Below, piece after piece: positions 24,940 through 32,773 of a DNA stretch of 64,000 nt; the first letter of the stretch is position 1, and every line of letters begins with the position of its first letter. A program made the translations under genes and the position numbers. The notes beneath the pieces were generated by a model. It was not told the DNA's origin. It saw only the letters and a list, made by a program, of their open reading frames with translations, and did no database searches. The stretch is from Simiduia litorea (lineage in GTDB: Bacteria > Pseudomonadota > Gammaproteobacteria > Pseudomonadales > Cellvibrionaceae): NCBI RefSeq assembly GCF_042853465.1, contig NZ_AP031497.1, positions 310,001-374,000 on the forward strand. Reading direction: 5' to 3'.

Positions 24940-27711
24940 ATGACGCGCCATCTCTGTATTCTTACGTTTATTTTGTTTTTTGGCAGTCATCCAGTTGCGG
25001 CGTTTAAGCCGGATGCTCACGTTTGGGTTGGGCAGCAGGTCGTCAATGATTTAGCTGATGATGGCAAGTTGTCAATTTGGCTGAATGGGCGCTCCGTATT
25101 GATTGATGTACCGGCCGACGTTCGATCGGCAATTCTTGAAAATCGCGCAGCATACCTTTACGGCAATATAGGCCCAGACGCTGCACCCGATGTCGTCGTC
25201 GGTCAGACGTTAATGCATCCAGGTAATAGCAATGCTCAGTATTGGCAGGCTAATGACTGGATGGAGTACCTATTGCAGCAGGCGCAATTGGGCCCTGTCC
25301 ATAAGGCATACGTTTATGGTTATCTTGGGCATGCTGCGTCGGATGTTTTTGCTCATACCTATGTTAATCAATATGCGGGTGACGCGTTTGATTTGTGGGA
25401 TGAGACGCGCGTAGAAAGGCGGCATATGGCGCTCGAAGGCTATATTTCCAGCAAGTTGCCTCCCTTGCGCAATCACCAAGGTGACGCGATTGGCACGGCT
25501 GCCGACCAGCTGAACTTAAATGGGCCTGTTTCCTTGGCGGTAAAGCAGTTGTTTTTAGAGGGTGATAGTGTCCGGCAGCAATATGGATCTTCTGCCTTCG
25601 GCGGTCACTTAGCGGCACTAATGCATTATCGCAATGCTATTGATGAGCTTGCAGAAGACCCCATCTGGCATGCGATTGATGTCGCAGCGGCGAAAATCGC
25701 ATCTCAATATTGGCTTAACGTGACATTGACTGATAGTGAAGCCAGTCAAATTGTTAATGCAGCACAGCCGGTGCTTGATACGCTAAATGGCGATGTCGTG
25801 GATTTTAGTCAGGCCGTCGATGACAAGCTATTTAATGCCGTCAAAAAGTATGAGCAGCTTGGTTACACTAGCGTGGTTACTGCCTGGAACTCGTATCACG
25901 ATCTTGCTGAAACGCTAGCTACTCAGCAATACCAAATAGAATTGAAGGCCAACGAAATCGCAACGGAGTTGGCCGTACAAAGCTGCGAAATTGCCCATCA
26001 GGCTTTTCTTGCTCCTTTAGGTATTCACGAGTTCTTAATTGACCGTCTCCCATTCAGCGAAGATCTAAAGCGCGCTTTCAAACTATCTGTAGATCCATTG
26101 GGGCTTTTGTCGCCAAGTACTGCTGGCAAATTGCTCGACCCGGGTGGATTTTTTTCTAAAAGCGAAGAGACGCCGGTTAAATTAAAAACAATTACCGGTA
26201 ACAAGGCCTATTTTCAATCATTGATTGTTGATGTGATGGAAAGCAAAGTTGAGGTAAGCAATAGAACGGGACAGTCGCAGCGGTGGTATGCAGAGATTCA
26301 ACCGGTCATTTTAGCGCAACTGAATTCAAAAATGAGATTGTATAGCGGTGTTATTGAAGGGATCTCAGGCGATGAGATCGTTACACTGTACACGTCCAAT
26401 TATCATCACTTTGGTGTGAGCACCGGATCCGACTTTTTTCTATGTAAGACGATGCTTGCGGTGTCTAATGGTGTAGTGCCACGTCTTTTAAAACAAAAGT
26501 ACGAGCTAAAGCATAAATATATTAATACCAAACGCTCGGCAATTGATCCAGTGATCGATCTACGCACTGAGTTGTTAAAAGCTGCAGACAACGCACACTA
26601 TATTAAAAACGCAGTAATCGATTTTACGCAAGTGCTAAGCACGGATGTATCACCCATTCAATCTTACTTACGTGCGTGGCGATCGGATATTGATGAGGCC
26701 ATGGTTGCCTATGTACGTGCTACCGGGCAGGTTGTCATTAATACTGTTATTAGCGATGAGAGCGGTAACCCTCTTGAGCCGATGGAAGTGTGGCTTTCGT
26801 GTCATATGGGCGCGGTAATGGGCGTTAACAGCGCTATCTCATCATGCGAGTTTAAAGATGCATTACAGGACCTAATTGGATTAGTCGATAACGTTCATCG
26901 CATTGCTGTTTCTGCTGCTGCGCCACCGGAGCTAAGGCCACATATCAATAAGCTGGTCAATCTAAAGGGCTCGCTTGAGACCCGCTTAAAGCAGGAGTTA
27001 GCAAGTTACCTGAAACAAGAGGTTGAAGATATTATTCCCGATCAGGTCAAAGAAATCGTCTCGCTGATGAGTCAGCCTATGACCGCTAGCCGGCTCAATC
27101 AGGAATTTACTGCAGCGAATGGTGTAGGCGTGTCGAAGGACCTGCTATTGATTTCGAATATGTCGACTCGTGTTGATCAAGAAATGCACCTAAGCAACGG
27201 CTATCTTGATCCTGATAAGTACGCTGTAGTTTTCAATGCGATACAGTTAACTAAGTTGGCGTTGCTTGATCGCGCTGCGCTCACGGAGCTAGCTCAGCGA
27301 GCAAATGCTGTTGGCTTCTCAGCACCAGAAAACATTGTTGCATCGGCATTCCGCAATCTAGATGGTAATCACCAATGGATGGATTTGCCGCCGCCGCTGC
27401 CGAGTCAACAGGCGCCTTATCACTACTATTACGCAAGCGGCCAACAGATAACTGAAAATCCCCAATCTTATGCTTCGGAAGAGGGGCTGCGCCTCTGGTA
27501 TGGTCCCGTACGCAATAGCCTTTTCCGTTCGTTATTCAAGGGTACCATCGCCACGGGAATTGAGGATCCACAGTCTTTGGGTCTGCCCAAAATTTTGAAG
27601 TCAGACTTTCCCTTTGAATCCTGTGCGGTACACCCATTCCCAAGCAGTGAGGCAGATAAAACGTGCACATTGATTAAGATTTTGCCGGCATTAATGATGC
27701 TTATTCACTAG
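24940..27711 (+). CDS. Large secreted protein with zinc-dependent phospholipase C domain
   Basis: A 923-aa protein. The signal peptide (about 1-21) ends VAAFKPDAHVWVG, placing a His close to the mature N-terminus as in zinc phospholipases. The N-terminal 250 residues contain GNIGPDAAPDV, the zinc cluster GHAASDVFAHTYVN (H-x3-D-x3-H) and RRHMALEGYI (H-x3-E), the pattern of the alpha-toxin/S1-P1 nuclease-like fold family. The remaining 670 residues are mostly helical and show no domain I know. Such enzymes hydrolyse phosphatidylcholine-type head groups outside the cell. It sits inside the small-protein array and may be an effector of the same system. Confidence 0.75.
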   Translation: MTRHLCILTFILFFGSHPVAAFKPDAHVWVGQQVVNDLADDGKLSIWLNGRSVLIDVPADVRSAILENRAAYLYGNIGPDAAPDVVVGQTLMHPGNSNAQYWQANDWMEYLLQQAQLGPVHKAYVYGYLGHAASDVFAHTYVNQYAGDAFDLWDETRVERRHMALEGYISSKLPPLRNHQGDAIGTAADQLNLNGPVSLAVKQLFLEGDSVRQQYGSSAFGGHLAALMHYRNAIDELAEDPIWHAIDVAAAKIASQYWLNVTLTDSEASQIVNAAQPVLDTLNGDVVDFSQAVDDKLFNAVKKYEQLGYTSVVTAWNSYHDLAETLATQQYQIELKANEIATELAVQSCEIAHQAFLAPLGIHEFLIDRLPFSEDLKRAFKLSVDPLGLLSPSTAGKLLDPGGFFSKSEETPVKLKTITGNKAYFQSLIVDVMESKVEVSNRTGQSQRWYAEIQPVILAQLNSKMRLYSGVIEGISGDEIVTLYTSNYHHFGVSTGSDFFLCKTMLAVSNGVVPRLLKQKYELKHKYINTKRSAIDPVIDLRTELLKAADNAHYIKNAVIDFTQVLSTDVSPIQSYLRAWRSDIDEAMVAYVRATGQVVINTVISDESGNPLEPMEVWLSCHMGAVMGVNSAISSCEFKDALQDLIGLVDNVHRIAVSAAAPPELRPHINKLVNLKGSLETRLKQELASYLKQEVEDIIPDQVKEIVSLMSQPMTASRLNQEFTAANGVGVSKDLLLISNMSTRVDQEMHLSNGYLDPDKYAVVFNAIQLTKLALLDRAALTELAQRANAVGFSAPENIVASAFRNLDGNHQWMDLPPPLPSQQAPYHYYYASGQQITENPQSYASEEGLRLWYGPVRNSLFRSLFKGTIATGIEDPQSLGLPKILKSDFPFESCAVHPFPSSEADKTCTLIKILPALMMLIH

Positions 27712-28013
27712 CGAAAAGGGGGGTAGAGTTAATAACTCAAGAGAAAGAGTTCTGTCGCTTGGTGTTGACTTTGTTCGCCATTGGAAATAAAGAGTCGATT
27801 TACTGCCATGATGCAATAGAAAACAAGGGTTGCTATGTTGCCCACAAACTGCATCGAATAGTCACCTTACGTTGACTAAATGCTTAGAGACTTTCAGTTT
27901 TTTGGCAAGCTTTTTAAGAACACCGGGGTTAAATACGTATTAACCTCTATGGGTTGGTTAGATCTGACCAGGCGGAAATATTAATGGACGGGTTAAGAGG
28001 TGGTTTTTAGAAG
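27712..28013 (+). other. Intergenic region with GGGG(G)TAGAGTTAAT motif and gene relic
   Basis: AAAAGGGGGGTAGAGTTAAT at about 27716-27735 matches motifs at 22410 and 28419. The rest is taken up by the relic at 27738-27875, followed by about 130 bases without recognisable content. Confidence 0.5.
27738..27875 (+). pseudogene. Second relic of a small-secreted-protein paralogue
   Basis: Reading one frame gives a segment with FCRLVLTLFAIGNKES, IYCHDA and a further Cys, ending in TGA at 27873-27875. This aligns with the relic at 24646 (SITLAVFAAGKSV, SIHCHEA, then Cys). There is no start codon, signal peptide or N-terminal half. It is interpreted as a decayed C-terminal fragment. Confidence 0.45.
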
Positions 28014-28334
28014 ATGAAAATATGTGTTGTAGCCATTCTCATGGCATTTTCGTTGAACGCTTTTGCTGTATCGCAAGACAGCGGGAAAATCGCGAAACTG
28101 TATGTAGATGAATCAGGCAATATCGCTGTCATTTTAGATATGGGGTTTCCCAATGCAGTTCAGGATGGCCAGTGTGTAACCAGTAATGGCTTTGCAGGAA
28201 CAACAACTGCCGCAGTCGAGTTGAAGTCTGCTCTTTTGGCAGCAAAGGCGAGCGGTGCAATTGTCATCATTGATACGCTGGGATGTGACGCGGGTGGCGC
28301 TTGGCTCAAAGTAAAAGCAATTTATGTGGAGTGA
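28014..28334 (+). CDS. Small secreted protein, island paralogue family (member 8)
   Basis: A 106-aa protein with a signal peptide ending NAFAVSQ. The mature part shows GKIAKLYVDESGNIAVIL, Cys in GQCVTS, the helix LKSALLAAKASGAIV, IIDTLG, then Cys and KVKAIYVE. This member is closest to the family consensus in its first two strands. It starts the denser right-hand run of paralogues (28.0-33.2 kb). AAGAGG lies about 13 bases before the ATG. Confidence 0.75.
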   Translation: MKICVVAILMAFSLNAFAVSQDSGKIAKLYVDESGNIAVILDMGFPNAVQDGQCVTSNGFAGTTTAAVELKSALLAAKASGAIVIIDTLGCDAGGAWLKVKAIYVE

Positions 28335-28646
28335 ACACCATAAGTTGTAGTTAGGTAGCTGTCTTTTTTAGAAGCTCTCGCTGTTGGCCTTTTTTTAGAA
28401 ATAATCGAAAGCGCAGTGAAAAGGGGGGGAGAGTTGAGTGGTCCTTACTTAAGCCTAAGTAACTGATCTGTAAAAAAATGAATCAGTTCAGTGGTAAGGT
28501 GTAACTCGCCAAACCCTCACTTCACAGAAGAAAAAGGGGTGGTGGATCAAGGGGAGCTCCTTGATCGAAGGGGTAAAAGAGATTTCATGGCGTCTAACCC
28601 CTTGAGCTCTGATCTGAGATGAAATATTAAGTCAATTGGATTGATT
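28335..28646 (+). other. Intergenic region with palindrome R5 and GGGGGGG motif
   Basis: It contains AAAAGGGGGGGAGAGTT (28419-28435), a shortened palindrome R5 (28545-28566) and the 40-base block shared with 23257-23300. No complete gene is seen. Confidence 0.5.
28545..28566. repeat. GATCAAGGGG palindrome R5 (short form)
   Basis: GATCAAGGGG, then AGCTCC and TTGATC. It is 3 bases shorter than R1-R4 and followed by the same GAAGGGGTAAAAGAGATTT block as R4. Confidence 0.75.
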
Positions 28647-29003
28647 ATGAATCTATATATTAGGTCATCGTAATTTTTGCTGATGCTTGCTGCCCTTCCT
28701 GTTGGCGCGGCTTCAGTTAATAGCGGAACCACAACCATTAAGGAGATCTACTCCTATGCAGATGCCGGCGAAAGTGGTGACGTGGTATTTACTGTCAATG
28801 AAGCATCGCCTATTGGATCATCGGAATGTGTGGGTTTCTGGATGGACTCTAGCGCCCCTGGGTTTAAGAATAATTTGTCCTTTCTCTTGTCGGCATATCA
28901 CGCTGCGTCGCCGGTTCTAATTTATTCGAAAGATACGGACTTGTTTCCTGGGTCAAGTGGAAAGTATTGTCGAATGACTATTATTCGATTTCGGCCGAAA
29001 TAA
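28647..29003 (+). pseudogene. Small secreted protein paralogue (member 9) with stop codon in its signal peptide
   Basis: An ATG at 28647 opens MNLYIRSS, then TAA (28671-28673), then continues in the same frame with FLLMLAALPVGAAS and a complete family domain of about 95 residues. Only with the TAA read as a sense codon is there a normal signal peptide. Translation could restart at TTG 28677 or ATG 28683, but the leader would be very short. The mature part (GDVVFTV, Cys in SECVGFW, SFLLSAYHAAS, Cys in KYCRMT) is intact and close to the member at 23354. Either a recent nonsense mutation or a sequence error. Confidence 0.6.
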
Positions 29004-29036
29004 TATCAAAGCGAAGTAATTATAGAGGGTGGGGAA

Positions 29037-29363
29037 GTGGAGAAAAGTTTAAAATTGAGGAATTGGTTTGTTGCAATCTTTCTGATCTTGAATTCGACAT
29101 CAACGCTAGCAAATTATAATTGTTCAGGACAGGTAACTAGAATACTGGAGTGGCCGTCTAAATGTAATGGACTTCTCGCGTATCAAACAACTGCATCAAA
29201 TGGAAAATGGATTTGCTCAGTGTCAACTAAAACAGAGACTTTGATTTTGATGGCTTATGCTGCGCAGAAGCAAGTAAACGTAAGGTTGGATACGGCTGTG
29301 GCGTCAAGTTGTGAGGTCGTCGATCATTATCACAGGCCGATGTATGTTTCGGTAAATGATTAG
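29037..29363 (+). CDS. Small secreted protein, island paralogue family (member 10)
   Basis: A 108-aa protein with a GTG start preceded by AGAGGGTGGGG. The signal peptide ends TLANYN. Four mature Cys (YNCSG, SKCNG, WICSV, SSCEV) and the helix TLILMAYAAQKQV are present, with the strand NVRLD after it. It resembles the member at 23829 in the N/D-Y-x-C start. It begins 33 bases after the preceding member and ends 23 bases before the next, indicating an operon. Confidence 0.72.
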   Translation: MEKSLKLRNWFVAIFLILNSTSTLANYNCSGQVTRILEWPSKCNGLLAYQTTASNGKWICSVSTKTETLILMAYAAQKQVNVRLDTAVASSCEVVDHYHRPMYVSVND

Positions 29364-29386
29364 TATTATATAGTGACGGAGTTTCA

Positions 29387-29722
29387 ATGATTAGAGTAGT
29401 TTCCTTTCTCCTGTGTATATTCATATTTCTATTCAGTGCCGGCAACGTGAATGCTGAACAAGGTTGGATAACTGACGCAAAAGTTACCAAAATCGTCGCG
29501 GTTGTTAACGGTGGAATTAATGTGCGTATTACGCCTGAACTTACGGCTTGCACATCGCAAAGTGGATATGGCGTCCATTACGCGTCCATCTATCCAGATC
29601 ATCCAGGCAAAGAGAATATGCTAGCTATTTTGTTGGCAGCCTATATGGCTGATAAAACGGTGGCAATATATCTAAGTGACGATACCTGCAAGGTTTACGA
29701 AGTGGAATTAGGTGGGCGTTGA
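29387..29722 (+). CDS. Small secreted protein, island paralogue family (member 11)
   Basis: A 111-aa protein with a signal peptide ending VNAEQG. It matches the consensus very well: AKVTKIVAVVNGGINVRI, Cys in TACTSQSG, the helix MLAILLAAYMADKTV, AIYLS, and Cys in DTCKVYEVEL. The order strand-strand-strand, helix, strand with Cys, strand is also that of OB-fold toxin B subunits, which is a structural analogy only. Confidence 0.75.
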   Translation: MIRVVSFLLCIFIFLFSAGNVNAEQGWITDAKVTKIVAVVNGGINVRITPELTACTSQSGYGVHYASIYPDHPGKENMLAILLAAYMADKTVAIYLSDDTCKVYEVELGGR

Positions 29723-29891
29723 TGTATAGAGTCTGGGTGGCTAGATTCGACAGACACTAGACTCAAGTTCTATTTTATTTTCAATGTTCTATGAGGAGAC
29801 TGACTAGATTCTAGTTGGCCAGCAGGCTTATTTGGTCACAGTGCCAAATTCCGACCAACTAAGCTGTCTGTCAATTTACACTGGAATCGTT

Positions 29892-30239
29892 ATGAATGAA
29901 ATTAAGTTACTAATTGCATTTGCGGTGTTTAGTTTAGGTCTACCTTGTTTTGCTGCTGTTGGTAGTGGTGATTTCAGCATCTTAAAAGTTGAAGCAACGG
30001 ATACTTTTTTTACTCTCTACCCTACTTCTGGATCAGTGCAAAATGATGGCTGCGAGGACGGCAGTAAGGTTGTATTTTGGCGAACGGATTTTCCTACTGG
30101 GTATGATTCTGCGCTAAGTATTGCCCTTGCAGCACATATGGGTAACAGGAAAGTAAGCATGTGGCTCGACAGTTGTAAAGTCGGGCCTTGGGGGAAGCGC
30201 CTGCCGATCCCTAGATCAATTGTTGTTATTGGAAATTGA
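29892..30239 (+). CDS. Small secreted protein, island paralogue family (member 12)
   Basis: A 115-aa protein. The ATG at 29892 opens straight into the signal peptide (cleavage near CFAAVGS); the open frame upstream of it lacks leader character. The mature part has DFSILKVEA, FFTLYPT, Cys in DGCEDG, the helix ALSIALAAHMGNRKV and Cys in LDSCKVGP. A gap of 169 bases separates it from the previous member, and 24 from the next. Confidence 0.72.
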   Translation: MNEIKLLIAFAVFSLGLPCFAAVGSGDFSILKVEATDTFFTLYPTSGSVQNDGCEDGSKVVFWRTDFPTGYDSALSIALAAHMGNRKVSMWLDSCKVGPWGKRLPIPRSIVVIGN

Positions 30240-30263
30240 GTTCAAAATTATTAAGGAGTTCTC

Positions 30264-30623
30264 GTGAAACAATTCGCGTTTAAAAAGCGCTTTTTCGTAG
30301 TTCTTGCGCTTTCATTCTACTGCAGCGTATCTTCTGCGGCTCCAAATTGGTATGTGGGTCAGGTAAGCCGAGTCGCCTTAGGCGCGCCAGATGGTAGCTT
30401 TATTGTCACCTTGAAATCCTCTGCGCTTGATAATTGCCAGCATAAATATGCTTACTTTAACGTTAGTCAAATAGGCGCCGAACAAACAAAAGCCGCCTAC
30501 ACGATGGCGCTAACCAGCTTGTCGACTGGGTTAGATATGGGCATTGTTATTGATAAAGCGCTGAATGGTATGGATGGACAATGCGATGCAATGGGCATGA
30601 CCGCTGACTTGAGGGCTAAATAG
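30264..30623 (+). CDS. Small secreted protein, island paralogue family (member 13)
   Basis: A 119-aa protein with a GTG start and AAGGAG 6 bases upstream. The signal peptide ends VSSAAPN. The mature part shows GQVSRVALG, FIVTLKSS, Cys in DNCQHKY, the helix YTMALTSLSTGLDM and Cys in GQCDAMG. The late Cys lies after a longer loop than in other members. Confidence 0.72.
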   Translation: MKQFAFKKRFFVVLALSFYCSVSSAAPNWYVGQVSRVALGAPDGSFIVTLKSSALDNCQHKYAYFNVSQIGAEQTKAAYTMALTSLSTGLDMGIVIDKALNGMDGQCDAMGMTADLRAK

Positions 30624-30798
30624 TTCCCCCTTGGGCTAGGGTGATGAGAGAAGTTAGTTTTATAATAAATAACTTTAGCCGATTCGTCGTACGGCATTTG
30701 TAGTTTATTAAGACCATGTTTTCCCTCCGTCTGTCGGCGAGGGAGGTTCAAGTGGGATGAGAGTGAATGGAATATAAATTATCTTTAGTGGTGTTTTA

Positions 30799-31161
30799 AT
30801 GTCTGGAATAAAATTAATTACCTTAATATCCTTGGCTTTATTGTCTTTCGCTGCGGTTGCTGGTGGTCGAACTAATGCAGCTATACCTTCAAAAATCGAT
30901 CTTGTCCAAGCCGGAACAGCTGGCTTTATGATTTTTGGTGATTTTGGAAATGTAGGAAGTTGTACTGTTAGTGATCAAGTGTTCGTGAAGGCTAGTCACC
31001 CGCAATATAGCCAGATCTATTCCACAGTTTTGGCTGCATTCATGTCCGGAAAAAAGGTGTCTGGTTATGCCCATCTTTGCGAGCCTGTGGCTTGGTATTC
31101 GACGCCATCAATCACTTACAATGTACTAACAGAAGCAGGCTCAATTTCTGTTGAACACTGA
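30799..31161 (+). CDS. Small secreted protein, island paralogue family (member 14)
   Basis: A 120-aa protein with a signal peptide ending AAVAGG. The mature part has SKIDLVQAG, GFMIFGD, Cys in GSCTVSD, the helix IYSTVLAAFMSGKKV and Cys in HLCEPV, then a C-terminal extension of about 25 residues. The helix is close to that of the member at 24271. A 175-base gap precedes it, room for a separate promoter. Confidence 0.72.
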   Translation: MSGIKLITLISLALLSFAAVAGGRTNAAIPSKIDLVQAGTAGFMIFGDFGNVGSCTVSDQVFVKASHPQYSQIYSTVLAAFMSGKKVSGYAHLCEPVAWYSTPSITYNVLTEAGSISVEH

Positions 31162-31218
31162 TATAAAGTTGATCTGAAATGTTTGATAAAGTGGGATGTA
31201 AAATAGGGTCAAAGAAAT

Positions 31219-31569
31219 ATGATTATTCGTACATTTAAACAGTTGGTTTTGCTGGCTTGTCTGACGCTCAGTGGCACCTATTCTAGTGCGGAACCTGGGT
31301 ATATTCATGTACCAGATATGAGCAAGGTCCATTACCAATTGGTTAATGATGGCGTGGTTTTCTTTAGAAATTTACATGAATTTCACGCTGGCGCTACAGG
31401 ATGTTGTTATGCCTTCAAGTTGGACACAACAACTCCCTTCGGTAAGTCTGCTTGGTCTGTGATATTGATGAAAATGGCTGGGCAGCTACCATTGTCAATC
31501 TATGTGACAGATTATAATCCGCCAACATCCGGAAACCCTGCATTAATTGACCATATAGGTAACTGGTGA
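31219..31569 (+). CDS. Small secreted protein, island paralogue family (member 15, diverged)
   Basis: A 116-aa protein with a signal peptide ending YSSAEPG. It has SKVHYQLVNDGVVFF, a CC pair in TGCCYAFK and the helix AWSVILMKMAGQLPL followed by SIYVTD, but it lacks the late Cys of other members and has Pro in the helix end. Its stop lies only 5 bases before the start of the next member. Confidence 0.68.
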   Translation: MIIRTFKQLVLLACLTLSGTYSSAEPGYIHVPDMSKVHYQLVNDGVVFFRNLHEFHAGATGCCYAFKLDTTTPFGKSAWSVILMKMAGQLPLSIYVTDYNPPTSGNPALIDHIGNW

Positions 31570-31574
31570 TTGTT

Positions 31575-31880
31575 ATGAAATATTTAATGTTTTTGTTGGC
31601 TCTATTCCTGTCCCTTAAAATTCAGGCAATTGAAGTTGCTGATCAAGAGATTGAAAGCCTAGGCGCGTATACAGGTCAGACGATTTTTATGTATTTGAAG
31701 TCTGATGTGTTAGCGCAAAGCGGTTGTGTGCATCAGGTTTTATACTGCCCGAGTAGTAATCCAGATTGTAGTGCTATGTTGAGTATCGCGCTTGCGGCTA
31801 AAACAACATCATCAAAGATCTATTTGTCTTGCCAGAAAAATACTAGCGGCCAATGCATCATGGATCATATAAAATTTTAG
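31575..31880 (+). CDS. Small secreted protein, island paralogue family (member 16)
   Basis: A 101-aa protein, the shortest intact member. The signal peptide ends KIQAIEV. The mature part has EIESLGAYTG, IFMYLKS, Cys in SGCVHQV, LYCPSS and DCSAML, the helix SIALAAKTTSSK and late Cys in LSCQKN and GQCIMDH. Six Cys could make three disulfides. It is translated almost directly after the preceding gene, so the two are likely coupled. Confidence 0.7.
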   Translation: MKYLMFLLALFLSLKIQAIEVADQEIESLGAYTGQTIFMYLKSDVLAQSGCVHQVLYCPSSNPDCSAMLSIALAAKTTSSKIYLSCQKNTSGQCIMDHIKF

Positions 31881-31920
31881 ATTGATCGTAGAGTTTTTAA
31901 TAGCACCTTTAGGATTTCCA

Positions 31921-32280
31921 ATGAATACCTTGTTTACTGTTTTCTTGATCGCGTCGGGCATGATGATTTCTAGCTTTGCATATTCCGCTAGTGATCACGT
32001 GGATGGATTAGTAATTAGCAAAATTAGGGCGGTTGGCGATTATGCCTCTGGCACCATATATGATCACACAATCGAGTTATGGTTCACAACATCTCTAGTA
32101 TGGTCCAATACAGCTTGCACAGATACTAGCAGAATTTATATTGATGCAAAAAATCAGCACATTATAAGCGCGGCCTATATAGCATTTTCCTCGGGTAAAA
32201 AGGTAGGCATCAATGCTGATGATACGCTTCCCATACGTGGTGGTTCATGCGAAATTTCTTATTTAGATGTAGAGGCTTGA
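31921..32280 (+). CDS. Small secreted protein, island paralogue family (member 17)
   Basis: A 119-aa protein. The ATG at 31921 starts a signal peptide ending FAYSAS; the frame extends upstream without leader features. The mature part has LVISKIRAVGD, HTIELWFTT, Cys in TACTDTS, the helix ISAAYIAFSSGKKV, GINADD and Cys in GSCEISYLDV. All family landmarks are present. Confidence 0.72.
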   Translation: MNTLFTVFLIASGMMISSFAYSASDHVDGLVISKIRAVGDYASGTIYDHTIELWFTTSLVWSNTACTDTSRIYIDAKNQHIISAAYIAFSSGKKVGINADDTLPIRGGSCEISYLDVEA

Positions 32281-32291
32281 GGTTTTTAATT

Positions 32292-32606
32292 ATGTTTCGT
32301 TACTTATTAATAGCAATTGTTATGATCTTACCGTGTACTAATCTGATGGCAAAGTCCGTTGCGGTGGAAGGGGTTCCAGATAAGTGGCGTCTAGAAAATT
32401 ATGTAGGAAACGGAGTCGCAGTCTGGTTTTCTGGTTCAACTTGCCAAAATGGACTTTTGGTATTCGGGGCGTCGGCAACAGTGGATGATAAAAATAGATT
32501 TTTCTCTCTTTTGATGGCGGCAAAAGTTTCCGACCAGGTGATTGGGGTTATTTATGAGGATTCATCGAATTGCGAGATAATTAGTTTCTATTTAATGGAG
32601 ACCTAA
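32292..32606 (+). CDS. Small secreted protein, island paralogue family (member 18)
   Basis: A 104-aa protein with a signal peptide ending NLMAKSV. The mature part shows WRLENYVGNGVAVWF, Cys in STCQNG, the helix FFSLLMAAKVSDQV, IGVIYED and Cys in SNCEIISFYL. It begins 11 bases after the preceding stop; I use the ATG at 32292 rather than the overlapping upstream start. Confidence 0.72.
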   Translation: MFRYLLIAIVMILPCTNLMAKSVAVEGVPDKWRLENYVGNGVAVWFSGSTCQNGLLVFGASATVDDKNRFFSLLMAAKVSDQVIGVIYEDSSNCEIISFYLMET

Positions 32607-32773
32607 GTGTCGGACTTTTCGGCGGGCGTTGTTAGTTGTGAACGTTGTTAGTTAGAGTAGCTTCCCGTTAGCTTCTTTTTTTATTAGATTTCAATGGAAT
32701 CTATTGGTAACCCATTTTCCCATTTGGATTGTCGATTGAGCTAGCTATAATACAAATAAATGGAGTTTTCAAA

